From the NCBI GenBank assembly GCA_927797885.1, contig OV696605.1, forward strand, positions 1,091,157 through 1,155,156: DNA of 64,000 nucleotides, in the 5' to 3' direction. The translations under genes were made by a program, and so were the position numbers. Origin of the DNA: Gloeomargaritales cyanobacterium VI4D9 (lineage in GTDB: Bacteria > Cyanobacteriota > Cyanobacteriia > Gloeomargaritales > Gloeomargaritaceae). The notes beneath the pieces are model-generated. The model saw only the letters and a program-made list of their open reading frames with translations, had not been told where the DNA came from and searched no databases. How positions within the stretch are numbered: position 1 is the stretch's first letter; each line of letters begins with the position of its first letter. Below, in pieces: positions 27,649 through 34,709 of the stretch.

Positions 27649-27948
27649 ATGAAAACCCAAGCTGAAGTGTTGCAAGTGTTGGGTCAGCAAAAAGCGTCGT
27701 TATTGGAAAGCTACCGACTGACCAGATTAGGTATTTTTGGTTCCTATGCTAGGGGGGAACAAACGGAAACCAGCGATATAGATATTTTGGTGGATTATAG
27801 TGACAGTTGCCCACCAACGCTACCTACAATAATTGAACTCAGAGACCATTTGAGTCAACTCTTGGGGATGAAGGTAGATGTGGTGACCTCTAATGGGCTT
27901 AAGGAGCGCATTCGCAATCAGGTTTTAGCCGAGGTAATTTACCTATGA
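27649..27948 (+). CDS. mntA: MNT-domain nucleotidyltransferase, second pair
   Basis: A 99-residue minimal nucleotidyltransferase with FGSYARGEQTETSDIDILVDY, a complete GS-x10-DxD motif. I start it at ATG 27649 because CCAGGAGA (27635-27642) is seven bases upstream. The gene overlaps the next HEPN gene by four bases (ATGA). The sequence differs clearly from the first mntA, so this is a separately acquired pair rather than a recent duplicate. Confidence 0.87.
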   Translation: MKTQAEVLQVLGQQKASLLESYRLTRLGIFGSYARGEQTETSDIDILVDYSDSCPPTLPTIIELRDHLSQLLGMKVDVVTSNGLKERIRNQVLAEVIYL

Positions 27949-28301
27949 CAAAACGAAGCCTTTTAGAGTTTTTACAGGATATTTTGGATGCAATCACTGA
28001 GATTGAATCGTTTACCAATGGTTTAGAATTTCAATCATTTGTGAAAAATAGAGAGAAAATATTAGCCGTTGTCAAGTTATTAGAAATCATTGGTGAAGCC
28101 GTTAAGAAAATACCGGATGAACAGCGTGTCAATTATCCAGAGATTCACTGGAAATCGGTGGCGGGTATGAAGGATATTTTGGTTCATGCCTATTGGAATA
28201 TTGACCCAGTGTTGGTGTGGGCGACGGTACAAGAGACTTTGCCATTGTTAAAAATGGTAATTTTAGATATGCTATCTGGTTTGAGTGGTGAGGCTGTGTG
28301 A
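27945..28301 (+). CDS. hepT: HEPN-domain protein, second pair (active-site Arg replaced)
   Basis: A 118-residue DUF86-type HEPN protein coupled to the second mntA by an ATGA overlap. Its active-site region reads GMKDILVHAYWNID. The usual R-x4-H arginine is a lysine here, while the histidine and the modifiable tyrosine are kept. The RNase activity may therefore be weak or lost. Its stop codon overlaps the first copy of a duplicated hsdS 5' end that flanks the following vapBC genes. Confidence 0.83.
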   Translation: MTKRSLLEFLQDILDAITEIESFTNGLEFQSFVKNREKILAVVKLLEIIGEAVKKIPDEQRVNYPEIHWKSVAGMKDILVHAYWNIDPVLVWATVQETLPLLKMVILDMLSGLSGEAV

Positions 28302-28327
28302 TGACTGAGGATTTACCGACAGCGTGA
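28289..28327 (+). pseudogene. duplicated 5' end of hsdS, truncated
   Basis: TGAGGCTGTGTGATGACTGA and the next bases repeat, with two mismatches over 31 bp (28289-28319), the sequence at 29019-29049 that starts hsdS. The copy encodes MTEDLPTA and then stops; the real hsdS starts MTDDLPIA. The two copies flank the vapBC module exactly. Confidence 0.7.
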
Positions 28328-28371
28328 ATTATTATAAAATAAAATCGTGGAGAATTGTGGAGAAGTTAGTC

Positions 28372-28593
28372 ATGAATCCTTTACTGGAAAAAATCCTAGC
28401 AGAAATAGATCAGCTCGATTTTCAGGAACAGTTGGATGTAATTTCATACTTGATCGCGCGCTGGCAAGGCACCGTCAACCAACCCAAAAATAGCTTTAGC
28501 CGTCAGGATTTATTTGGTTGCCTGCGCGGTAAAGTTATGATGGCAGATGATTTTAATGCGCCCTTAAAAGATTTTGCCGAGTACATGGAATGA
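28372..28593 (+). CDS. VapB-type antitoxin (DUF2281-like)
   Basis: A 73-residue protein (MNPLLEKILAEIDQLDFQEQ start) with a C-terminal RQDLFGCLRGKV and LKDFAEYME. This fits small DUF2281-like antitoxins that precede PIN toxins in cyanobacteria. I chose ATG 28372 over an in-frame upstream start at 28324, since the family begins near this methionine and GGAGAAG lies upstream. It overlaps the PIN gene by four bases (ATGA), the usual VapBC coupling. Confidence 0.78.
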   Translation: MNPLLEKILAEIDQLDFQEQLDVISYLIARWQGTVNQPKNSFSRQDLFGCLRGKVMMADDFNAPLKDFAEYME

Positions 28594-28976
28594 AATTATT
28601 GTTAGACACCCACATCCTGATTTGGTTAGTCGCTGGCAGTGAAAAGCTGAACAAAACGGCAAGGTATGCGATCGAGGATGAAAATAATAGTTTGTATTTC
28701 AGTATTGCCAGCTTATGGGAAGTAACCATTAAAATTAGCTTGGGTAAACTTGAACTCGGTATGTCACTCGAACAAATCATGACTAACTTTATTCTCCCCA
28801 GTGGGCTAAAAATTCTACCAATACACCTTTCACATTTGTCGGTGTTAAAAGATTTGCCATTTTATCATCGAGATCCCTTTGATCGAATGCTAATTTCTCA
28901 AGCCATATCCGAATCTTTAACCTTGATATCCGAAGATGAAGTATTTAGCGAATATGCAGTTAAAACACTATGGTAA
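28590..28976 (+). CDS. vapC: PIN-domain ribonuclease toxin (VapC)
   Basis: A 128-residue PIN protein. The acidic active-site residues are visible: LLLDTHILIW (Asp near residue 5), ASLWEVTIK (Glu near residue 42), YHRDPFDRMLISQA (Asp near 90) and LISEDEVFSEY (Asp near 110). VapC toxins cut tRNA or rRNA. The gene is coupled to the upstream antitoxin by ATGA. The pair is inserted between two copies of the hsdS 5' end. Confidence 0.88.
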   Translation: MKLLLDTHILIWLVAGSEKLNKTARYAIEDENNSLYFSIASLWEVTIKISLGKLELGMSLEQIMTNFILPSGLKILPIHLSHLSVLKDLPFYHRDPFDRMLISQAISESLTLISEDEVFSEYAVKTLW

Positions 28977-29030
28977 ATCAACTTATGCAAATCACTCAAC
29001 TAATGATCTCCATAGAATTGAGGCTGTGTG

Positions 29031-30416
29031 ATGACTGACGATTTGCCGATTGCCTACGGCACGGCTACGCCGATCGGGTGGGTTCAAGCTCCACTGATAG
29101 ATTTACTTTCTGATTTAATTACAGGCAAACGCCCTAAAGGTGGTGTTAAAGATATAACTGAAGGTGTTTTAAGTCTTGGAGGCGAACACATTTCATCTGA
29201 TGGAAGATTGAAACTGGAGAAGCCTCGCTACATACCACATGAATTTGCTCAATCCATTAAATATGCACTTATTAGAGTAAATGATATTCTTATTGTAAAA
29301 GATGGTGCAACCACAGGGAAAACAGCTTTTATTTTTGACAATCAATTAAAGGAAGTTGCATACATAAACGAACATTTATTTATCTGCCGCTCTTGTAAAG
29401 AAATTCATCCCTTATATCTTTTCTACTTTTTGAGGTCTGAAATTGGGAATAAGGCTATTTTATCTGACTTTAGAGGAGCCGCTCAAGGGGGAATTAGTCG
29501 AGAATTTGTTCATAAAGTTATTGTTCCTTGTGCACCACTCAATGAACAACGGCGGATTGTGGAGAAGTTGGATCGGATTATGGAGCGCCTCCGCAGGGCG
29601 CGTCATGAGCTAAGCCATATTAAAAAACTAATCGATCGCTACAAACAAGCGGTCTTAGCGTCCGCTTGCTCTGGCAAACTAACAGAAGATTGGAGAATAA
29701 AGCAAAATTCACAAGATTCTTGGCAATCAGTAACCCTTGGTGAGGTGCTTATTGATAAGCCCAAAAATGGTTACTCAGCAAAACCAGTTCAATATGAAAC
29801 TCCCTTTCGAGTTCTTACTTTAACTGCAACAACGTCAGGAAAATTTAACCCAGAACACTTTAAATATTTTGATGAACCTATAGAGATAAATTCAGATTTT
29901 TGGTTGCAACCTAATGACATTCTTATTCAGAGAGGTAATACGATTGAATATGTAGGAGTTGCTGCAATCTATGATGGATTGCCTAATCAGTTTATCTTTC
30001 CAGATTTGATGATAAGATTAAGAGCACAAGAAACTGTCATAATTAAATTTCTGTATTTTTTGCTTTCTTGTGAGAAGTCAAGACAATATTTGAGAAACAG
30101 AGCAACTGGAACAGCAGGAAGTATGCCAAAGATAAATCAAGCAACTTTAATAAGCTTACCAATTGAACTTCCTCCACTTGAAGAACAAAAAGAGATTGTA
30201 CGGCGGATTGAGGAGAGGTTTGCGAAGATTGACAAGCTGGAGCAGGAATATCAGAAGGCGGTGAAGTTGTGCGACAGGTTGGAGCAGGCGACCTTAGCCA
30301 AAGCCTTTCGGGGCGAACTGGTGCCGCAAGACCCCAATGATGAACCTGCATCGGTGTTGCTAGAGCGGATTCGGGCAGAGCGGCAGGAAAAGCCTAAAGG
30401 TAAAGCTAAGCTATGA
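29031..30416 (+). CDS. hsdS: type I R-M specificity subunit S, locus 1
   Basis: HsdS holds two target-recognition domains that define the methylation and restriction site. The 461-residue protein has TRD1 followed by the conserved spacer LNEQRRIVEKLDRIMERLRRAR, split here, with SACSGKLTEDW. TRD2 is followed by LEEQKEIVRRIEERFAKIDK and AFRGELVPQDP. I chose ATG 29031 because GAGG (29020-29023) is seven bases upstream. Residues ~8-15 (AYGTATPI) are encoded by a short dispersed palindromic repeat that appears inserted in frame between LPI and GWV. Partner genes hsdR and hsdM lie upstream. Confidence 0.9.
   Translation: MTDDLPIAYGTATPIGWVQAPLIDLLSDLITGKRPKGGVKDITEGVLSLGGEHISSDGRLKLEKPRYIPHEFAQSIKYALIRVNDILIVKDGATTGKTAFIFDNQLKEVAYINEHLFICRSCKEIHPLYLFYFLRSEIGNKAILSDFRGAAQGGISREFVHKVIVPCAPLNEQRRIVEKLDRIMERLRRARHELSHIKKLIDRYKQAVLASACSGKLTEDWRIKQNSQDSWQSVTLGEVLIDKPKNGYSAKPVQYETPFRVLTLTATTSGKFNPEHFKYFDEPIEINSDFWLQPNDILIQRGNTIEYVGVAAIYDGLPNQFIFPDLMIRLRAQETVIIKFLYFLLSCEKSRQYLRNRATGTAGSMPKINQATLISLPIELPPLEEQKEIVRRIEERFAKIDKLEQEYQKAVKLCDRLEQATLAKAFRGELVPQDPNDEPASVLLERIRAERQEKPKGKAKL
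29049..29075 (+). repeat. short dispersed palindromic repeat inside hsdS
   Basis: GCCTACGGCACGGCTACGCC sits between two copies of CCGAT within codons 7-16 of hsdS. The same repeat (reverse complement GGCGTAGCCGTGCCGTAGGC) recurs in hairpin loops and other elements of the window. Removal of 24 bases would give the ordinary HsdS start LPIGWV. Confidence 0.6.
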
Positions 30417-30628
30417 ACACTTCAACTTCAACCAAACTCCTGCTCAATAATACGCCAACGGATAGAAATTACCCCCGGTTCCAAGCCTAGACGGCTAACG
30501 ATTTGCTCTAAAAAAGCGTCATTGCCTTCTTGAGTCAACCATAGCCATTGGGGATTCTGCTTGGAACCCACAAACGACCACACCTCATCGCATTCCAGCT
30601 CTAGCTCTCCATCTTTATTAGGTTCAAC

Positions 30629-31736
30629 CACAAGTGTTGAATCCTGCAATAAAACTTTACATATTTAGGCGTGGGACGACCCGATTGAGCCAATGGACAA
30701 AATTCCACTCCTGCCGTATTAAGATTTGTATATATCGGAACTTATCTGCCAATTTACTTCCGTACATCCGTGGAACTTTTAACAGTTGCAATATCAAGTA
30801 AACTATTAAAATTACATAAATTTGAATGGTAATTCCATTCAAATTTTTACTCATCATTTTATCGAGCTTTAAGTTCATCTTTAGAAATTTCCATAGTACC
30901 TCTATCGCCCAGCGTTGTCTATAGGCTTCCCCTATCTCTTCATTACTCATTACATCCTCAGGAATATTGGTAGCTAAATAATAGTCTACTTTCTGTTGAA
31001 CATTGCCAAAACAAACTACTCTCGCCTTACCTCGTTCTGTGGTGATATGATAGTTTTCATCCCATTTCCAATTCGACTTAATACGGATAATAAAAAGGGC
31101 ATCATTTTCGATAAATTGTTCAAATACTTTGTGACTGCAAAACCCTCTATCCCCGACTGCGACTCCATTTTCCGGTAGCATTTTCACAATATCTTCACCA
31201 AAATTAATCTCATGTGCCTGTCCAGGACTAACAATTAAATGACCAGTAGATTTCGTATCTTGATTCAAAGTGGTTATTAACTTTACTTGGCGATAGCCTT
31301 GGAGCCAAAATAACTTACTCATCAGCGGTATTACGGTAGCATCAAAAGGACATAAAACCAACCTCTTTTCAGGATGAGCTTCCTCAATATAATGCAATAA
31401 TTTATGATAAAGATGCATAAAAATTTGTGGGTCTCTTGTCTTGTTCGCCTTAGAAAACGTGGATAAGTCAACCTTAATGCCCGCATGATTTAATTGGTAA
31501 AATAAGTCCCGTAAACTGTTGATTCCTTTGTCTAAAATGCCAGCAAACCAGATTGAACAAAATAAGCGAGAATTTAGAACTGGATAATCATTAGTTGGCA
31601 GGTCTTTGAGTAAAAATTTGACAATCCCGGGAAAAGAATTGAATTTCATAGTTGTTTCATGTTTTGGTTTATATGAATTAGAATACCATATTTTGACCCC
31701 TCTTTTTCTGCCTTTACCTACCTTTCAACACTTCTG
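30629..31736 (-). mobile_element. IS4-family insertion sequence, copy A (1108 bp)
   Basis: The ends are CACAAGTGTTGAA and, inverted, CAGAAGTGTTGAA. The element is flanked by a 9-bp target duplication, AGGTTCAAC (30620-30628 and 31737-31745). It has one transposase gene and the same length as copies at 40863-41970 and 45662-46769. It is inserted in an IS1-family transposase gene. Confidence 0.92.
30657..31649 (-). CDS. IS4-family transposase (copy A)
   Basis: A 330-residue DDE transposase, identical at protein level to the genes at 40950-41942 and 45690-46682. Catalytic landmarks are CPFDATVIPL (first Asp), VAVGDRGFCSHK (second Asp) and the IS4 signature YRQRWAIEVLWKFLK, which contains the Y-x2-R-x3-E-x6-K pattern with the catalytic Glu. 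It starts 87 bases inside the element. The gene is intact, so the element is potentially active. Confidence 0.92.
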   Translation of the reverse strand: MKFNSFPGIVKFLLKDLPTNDYPVLNSRLFCSIWFAGILDKGINSLRDLFYQLNHAGIKVDLSTFSKANKTRDPQIFMHLYHKLLHYIEEAHPEKRLVLCPFDATVIPLMSKLFWLQGYRQVKLITTLNQDTKSTGHLIVSPGQAHEINFGEDIVKMLPENGVAVGDRGFCSHKVFEQFIENDALFIIRIKSNWKWDENYHITTERGKARVVCFGNVQQKVDYYLATNIPEDVMSNEEIGEAYRQRWAIEVLWKFLKMNLKLDKMMSKNLNGITIQIYVILIVYLILQLLKVPRMYGSKLADKFRYIQILIRQEWNFVHWLNRVVPRLNM

Positions 31737-32070
31737 AGGTTCAACATCTAGACTTTCTGCTGTGTACGCCACCACATGTTTTATATATCTATACAACCAG
31801 GATTTTGAAATACCTGTGACCCGAGATATTGCTGCAATTGAAATTCGTTCTAACAACATTTTGTCAACCATCTCCCTCTGCTCCTTAGAAATATACTTCT
31901 TCTGGGCAGATGGAGTAAATTGCCGATGACAATCATGACACATATATCGTTTTTTGCCATTGTGAATATGCCCATAGCCAATCACATTTTTCGACTGGCA
32001 GTAACGACAAGTAATTGAGTTCATGGCTTCCTCCAATCTCTCTTGATTCCCATTATAGCCATTACAAAGA

Positions 32071-32171
32071 TATGGCAATCCTAAATAAGAATGGAACAGA
32101 GGTCGCAGGGGCACCGCCCCTGTCCCTGGTTCTGGGAAATTTGTGTTCGTTAATCAAATAGGATTGCTATA
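32071..32171 (+). repeat. 101-bp MITE of the TATAGCAATCCTA family
   Basis: The ends are TATGGCAATCCTA and TAGGATTGCTATA, and the body is nearly the same as 6269-6369 including the G+C-rich hairpin. It marks the boundary between the IS1 remnant and a DUF2887 gene that has lost its 5' half, so it may be linked to that truncation. Confidence 0.75.
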
Positions 32172-32181
32172 GCACTACCAA

Positions 32182-32673
32182 CCAGACTTAGGTAGGCACT
32201 ATCGGGAATTGCGGGGGAGAGTGCGGGCTATTTATCTGAATGAATTGGAAGCCGGGACATCGGTGATATTGGGGCTAGTGAAATTAGTCGTTACCCCAGA
32301 AACAGAAGTCATTAAAGCGGCACAGGCGTTGGTGGCAATGGGGCAGGGGGTGGATGGTTTGCTAGAATTTGTAGAGACGATACTAATTTACAAGTTAAAG
32401 ACCTTGAGCCGAGAGGAAATAGAACGGATGTTTACCTTGGGAGATTTACGGCAGACGAAGGTGTATCAAGAAGCCAAGCAAGAGGGAGAGCAGAGGGGTA
32501 AGGTTATAGCTTTGCGGGAGACCCTTCACCGCCAAATCACCCGCAAGTTTGGTAGTGTACCCGATGATCTAAACACCGAACTGGCACAGCTATCGTTAGA
32601 GCAACTGGGGGAAATTGCTGAGGCGATGATTGACATCTCTTCCCTTCAGGAGTTGGAAAATCTGCTGACCTAA
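32182..32673 (+). pseudogene. DUF2887/Rpn-family nuclease, 5'-truncated copy 1
   Basis: From PDLGRHYREL onward this matches the second half of the complete gene at 52834 (minus strand) almost residue for residue: VRAIYLNELEAGTSVILGL and LKTLSREEIERMFTLGDL. The N-terminal nuclease part is missing, cut at the edge of the MITE. The C-terminal segment (KQEGEQRGKVIALRETLHRQ) diverges from the other copies. It stops at 32671-32673, fourteen bases before copy 2 begins, so the two are tandem. Confidence 0.8.
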
Positions 32674-32686
32674 TTAAACAAATCCG

Positions 32687-33654
32687 TTGCGTACCGACAC
32701 GATTTTCTATCAACTGTTTCAGACCTTTCCTACCTTATTGATGGAGCTATTGGGGGAAGACCCTGCCAGCATCGCCAGTTATCAATTCACCTCGGTAGAA
32801 GTGAAGGAAAAAGCCTTTCGCTTCGATGGGGTATTCCTGCCCCAAAGGGAGGATAAAACTATCTGGTTTGTGGAAGTGCAGTTCCAAAAGGTGCATGAAT
32901 TTTATAGCCAGTTATTTAGCGAGATATTTTTGTTTTTGCAACAGTACCGCCCGGTGCAGGATTGGGGGGTGTTGGTGTTGTTTCCAGACCGGCATACAGA
33001 ACCAGCCCTAGGCAAGCAATATCGGGAATTGCAGGGGAGAGTGCGGGCTATTTATCTGAATGAATTGGAAGCCGGGACATCGGTGATATTGGGGCTAGTG
33101 AAATTAGTCGTTACCCCAGAAACAGAAGTCATTAAAGCGGCACAGGCGTTGGTGGCAATGGGGCAGGGGGTGGATGGTTTGCTAGAATTTGTGGAGACGA
33201 TATTAAGGGAACCTCTATTTATTGATTTTTGTACTTACATGACAGGCTCAGAAGCCCCATTCTTTCGTTGGCAATTATCAATAACCCAGGGGTCATTCTC
33301 AATAGTCATGAATTAATAGAGGTGCCCTTAATTTACAAGTTAAAGACCTTGAGCCGGGAGGAAATAGAACGGATGTTTACCTTGGGAGATTTACGGCAGA
33401 CGAAGGTGTATCAAGAAGCCAAGCAAGAAGGTCGGCAAGAGGGAGAACAGAGGGGGAAACGAGAGATACTCCAACGGTTACTCACCCGCAAGTTTGGCAG
33501 GGTACCCGATGATCTAAACACCAAACTGGCACAGCTATCGTTAGAGCGACTGGGGGAAATTGCTGAGGCGATTATTGACATCTCTTCCCTGGAGGAGTTA
33601 GAGCATCTAGTTGAAGCAATTTTAGGACAGGCACCCCTGCCAAAACCTTTTTGA
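32687..33654 (+). pseudogene. DUF2887/Rpn-family nuclease, copy 2, interrupted
   Basis: Begins with TTG (MRTDTIFYQLFQTFPTLL), a start shared with copy 3. The PD-(D/E)XK-like segment FRFDGVFLPQ..WFVEVQFQ is intact. The frame is broken by a 121-bp mini-element (33207-33327) flanked by TTAA. Deleting the element and one TTAA joins ..VETI to LIYKLKTLSREEIE exactly as in copies 1 and 3. The C-terminus has one extra RQEG unit (KQEGRQEGEQRGK) and ends ILGQAPLPKPF. Rpn-like proteins are nucleases linked to recombination and, in some cases, phage defence. Confidence 0.85.
33207..33327 (+). mobile_element. 121-bp mini insertion element, copy 1
   Basis: The ends are GGGAACCTCTATTTATT and, inverted, GGGCACCTCTATTAATT. 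It is flanked by TTAA on both sides (33203-33206 and 33328-33331). It has no gene, and it interrupts a DUF2887 gene. A second copy of exactly the same length is at 50667-50787. Confidence 0.85.
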
Positions 33655-33745
33655 GGCGATTTGAGCGATTAGGCAAAACTTATTGGTTAGGGGGGATAGT
33701 GTCTAAAAACGTGTTTCAGTTTGGCAACCCCTTTAGCGTAGGGAT

Positions 33746-34540
33746 TTAGGGAGTTGTAGGGGTGTGACGGAGTTGGTGTCGGTGCTGGAGAATGCTCCAG
33801 GTTTGGTGGAGCCAGTGGGGGTCAAGACGGTAAATGCGAATCCGCTGGGTGTGAGGGGCATCGGGGGGTTGCTTTTTACCGGAAGGATGTCGGAGCAGAG
33901 CCCCGGTTGGGGTAATAATGCGGCGGCATTGGGTACTGGTGGTTTTGAGACCACAGCGGTCAAGAAACCGTCCGGCGATACTGCACGGGGGCATGGTGGC
34001 TTCCAGTTTGATACCGAGTAGGGTGGCAATGGGGGTGATGTGGGTCAGGGCACTGTCGGTAAAAGCGTGTAACAAGGGGGTGTACTCATGCCATTCTCCA
34101 CCGGAAAGCGCTAAGACCAGAAACGGATAGAACTGGATGTCCCAAAGGAGTTGGAGGGTTGGGGTAGCAGTTTTTGGTAACTGAGGGGTGAGTTGGAGAC
34201 CGAAGTCAGGAGAGAGGATGGGTGTCAAGATAGTTTCGAGGAATTCCAACCGTTTGCGTTGGCGACCCCGGTCATCGTATTGGTAGAGTTCCGGGGTGAG
34301 GGGCTGACCGTACCACTGCTCAAGGTGGAAGTATTCAAGGGCTTGTTGTTCGAGTGGGGAGCGGGAGGGTTGTTTTGCCAAGAGGTGGGCTTGTGCTGGG
34401 GACAAGCGGGGGAATTGGTGCCAGGCAGGGGTTTTGTCGTTGGTGGCACTGAGGGGTTTAGGACTGGTTGCCAAAGGGGGGTTGCCGGGGTTTGGTTGCC
34501 CCCCGGCGTGGGTCAAGGGAATTAGCGAGGGGTGGTTCAC
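33746..34540 (-). CDS. CyRepA1-like plasmid replication protein, C-terminal portion
   Basis: A 264-residue protein with no complete known domain. SPLEQQALEYFHLEQWYG, then QPLTPELYQYDDRGRQ, recalls the helical segment (RYG..VTPELV.KDD) of cyanobacterial CyRepA1 plasmid replication proteins. The C-terminal IAGRFLDRCGLKTTSTQ plus RIRIYRLDPHWL resembles the final winged-helix-like segment of the same proteins, also seen in the fragment at 53744-54905 (LLRRLGLEPKAIAR). The primase and helicase parts are absent. It could be a small gene in its own right or a decaying fragment. Assignment rests on remembered family motifs. Confidence 0.45.
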   Translation of the reverse strand: MNHPSLIPLTHAGGQPNPGNPPLATSPKPLSATNDKTPAWHQFPRLSPAQAHLLAKQPSRSPLEQQALEYFHLEQWYGQPLTPELYQYDDRGRQRKRLEFLETILTPILSPDFGLQLTPQLPKTATPTLQLLWDIQFYPFLVLALSGGEWHEYTPLLHAFTDSALTHITPIATLLGIKLEATMPPCSIAGRFLDRCGLKTTSTQCRRIITPTGALLRHPSGKKQPPDAPHTQRIRIYRLDPHWLHQTWSILQHRHQLRHTPTTP

Positions 34541-34709
34541 TGTCTTAACCTACTCTTAACTCTACTTATAGTATCAAGATAGGGGATGAGCTGTCAGGGT
34601 GGAAGTGATGAGGATTACGAAAAAAGTGTGAATGGTATCACCGATTGGTTGACAAAGCCAGGGGGCGTTTTTGAGAATAGAGGTGTGACAAGTTGGTAGA
34701 GGTAGGGTG

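Larger units (their letters stand above)
30540..32024 (-). pseudogene. IS1-family transposase, split by an IS4 element and truncated
   Basis: The N-terminal part (32024 down to 31737) starts MNSITCRYCQSKNVIGYG, has the zinc-finger cysteines (CRYC..CHDC) and a helix-turn-helix (AAISRVTGISKSWLYRYIK). Across the IS4 insertion the frame resumes at 30628 with VEPNKDGELELECDEVWSFV and GSKQNPQWLWLT, the InsB-like catalytic start. After that, near 30540, homology ends. The next residues, down to a stop at 30428, belong to something I do not recognise. The AGGTTCAAC repeats at 30620-30628 and 31737-31745 are the IS4 target duplication; removing one repeat plus IS4 restores the frame. Confidence 0.75.

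Noticed and set aside
30428-30540. Reading frame QEGNDAFLEQIVSRLGLEPG downstream of the IS1 remnant as a separate gene
   Set aside because: It has no start of its own, is only ~35 codons long and matches nothing I know; it is probably the tail of a lost gene.
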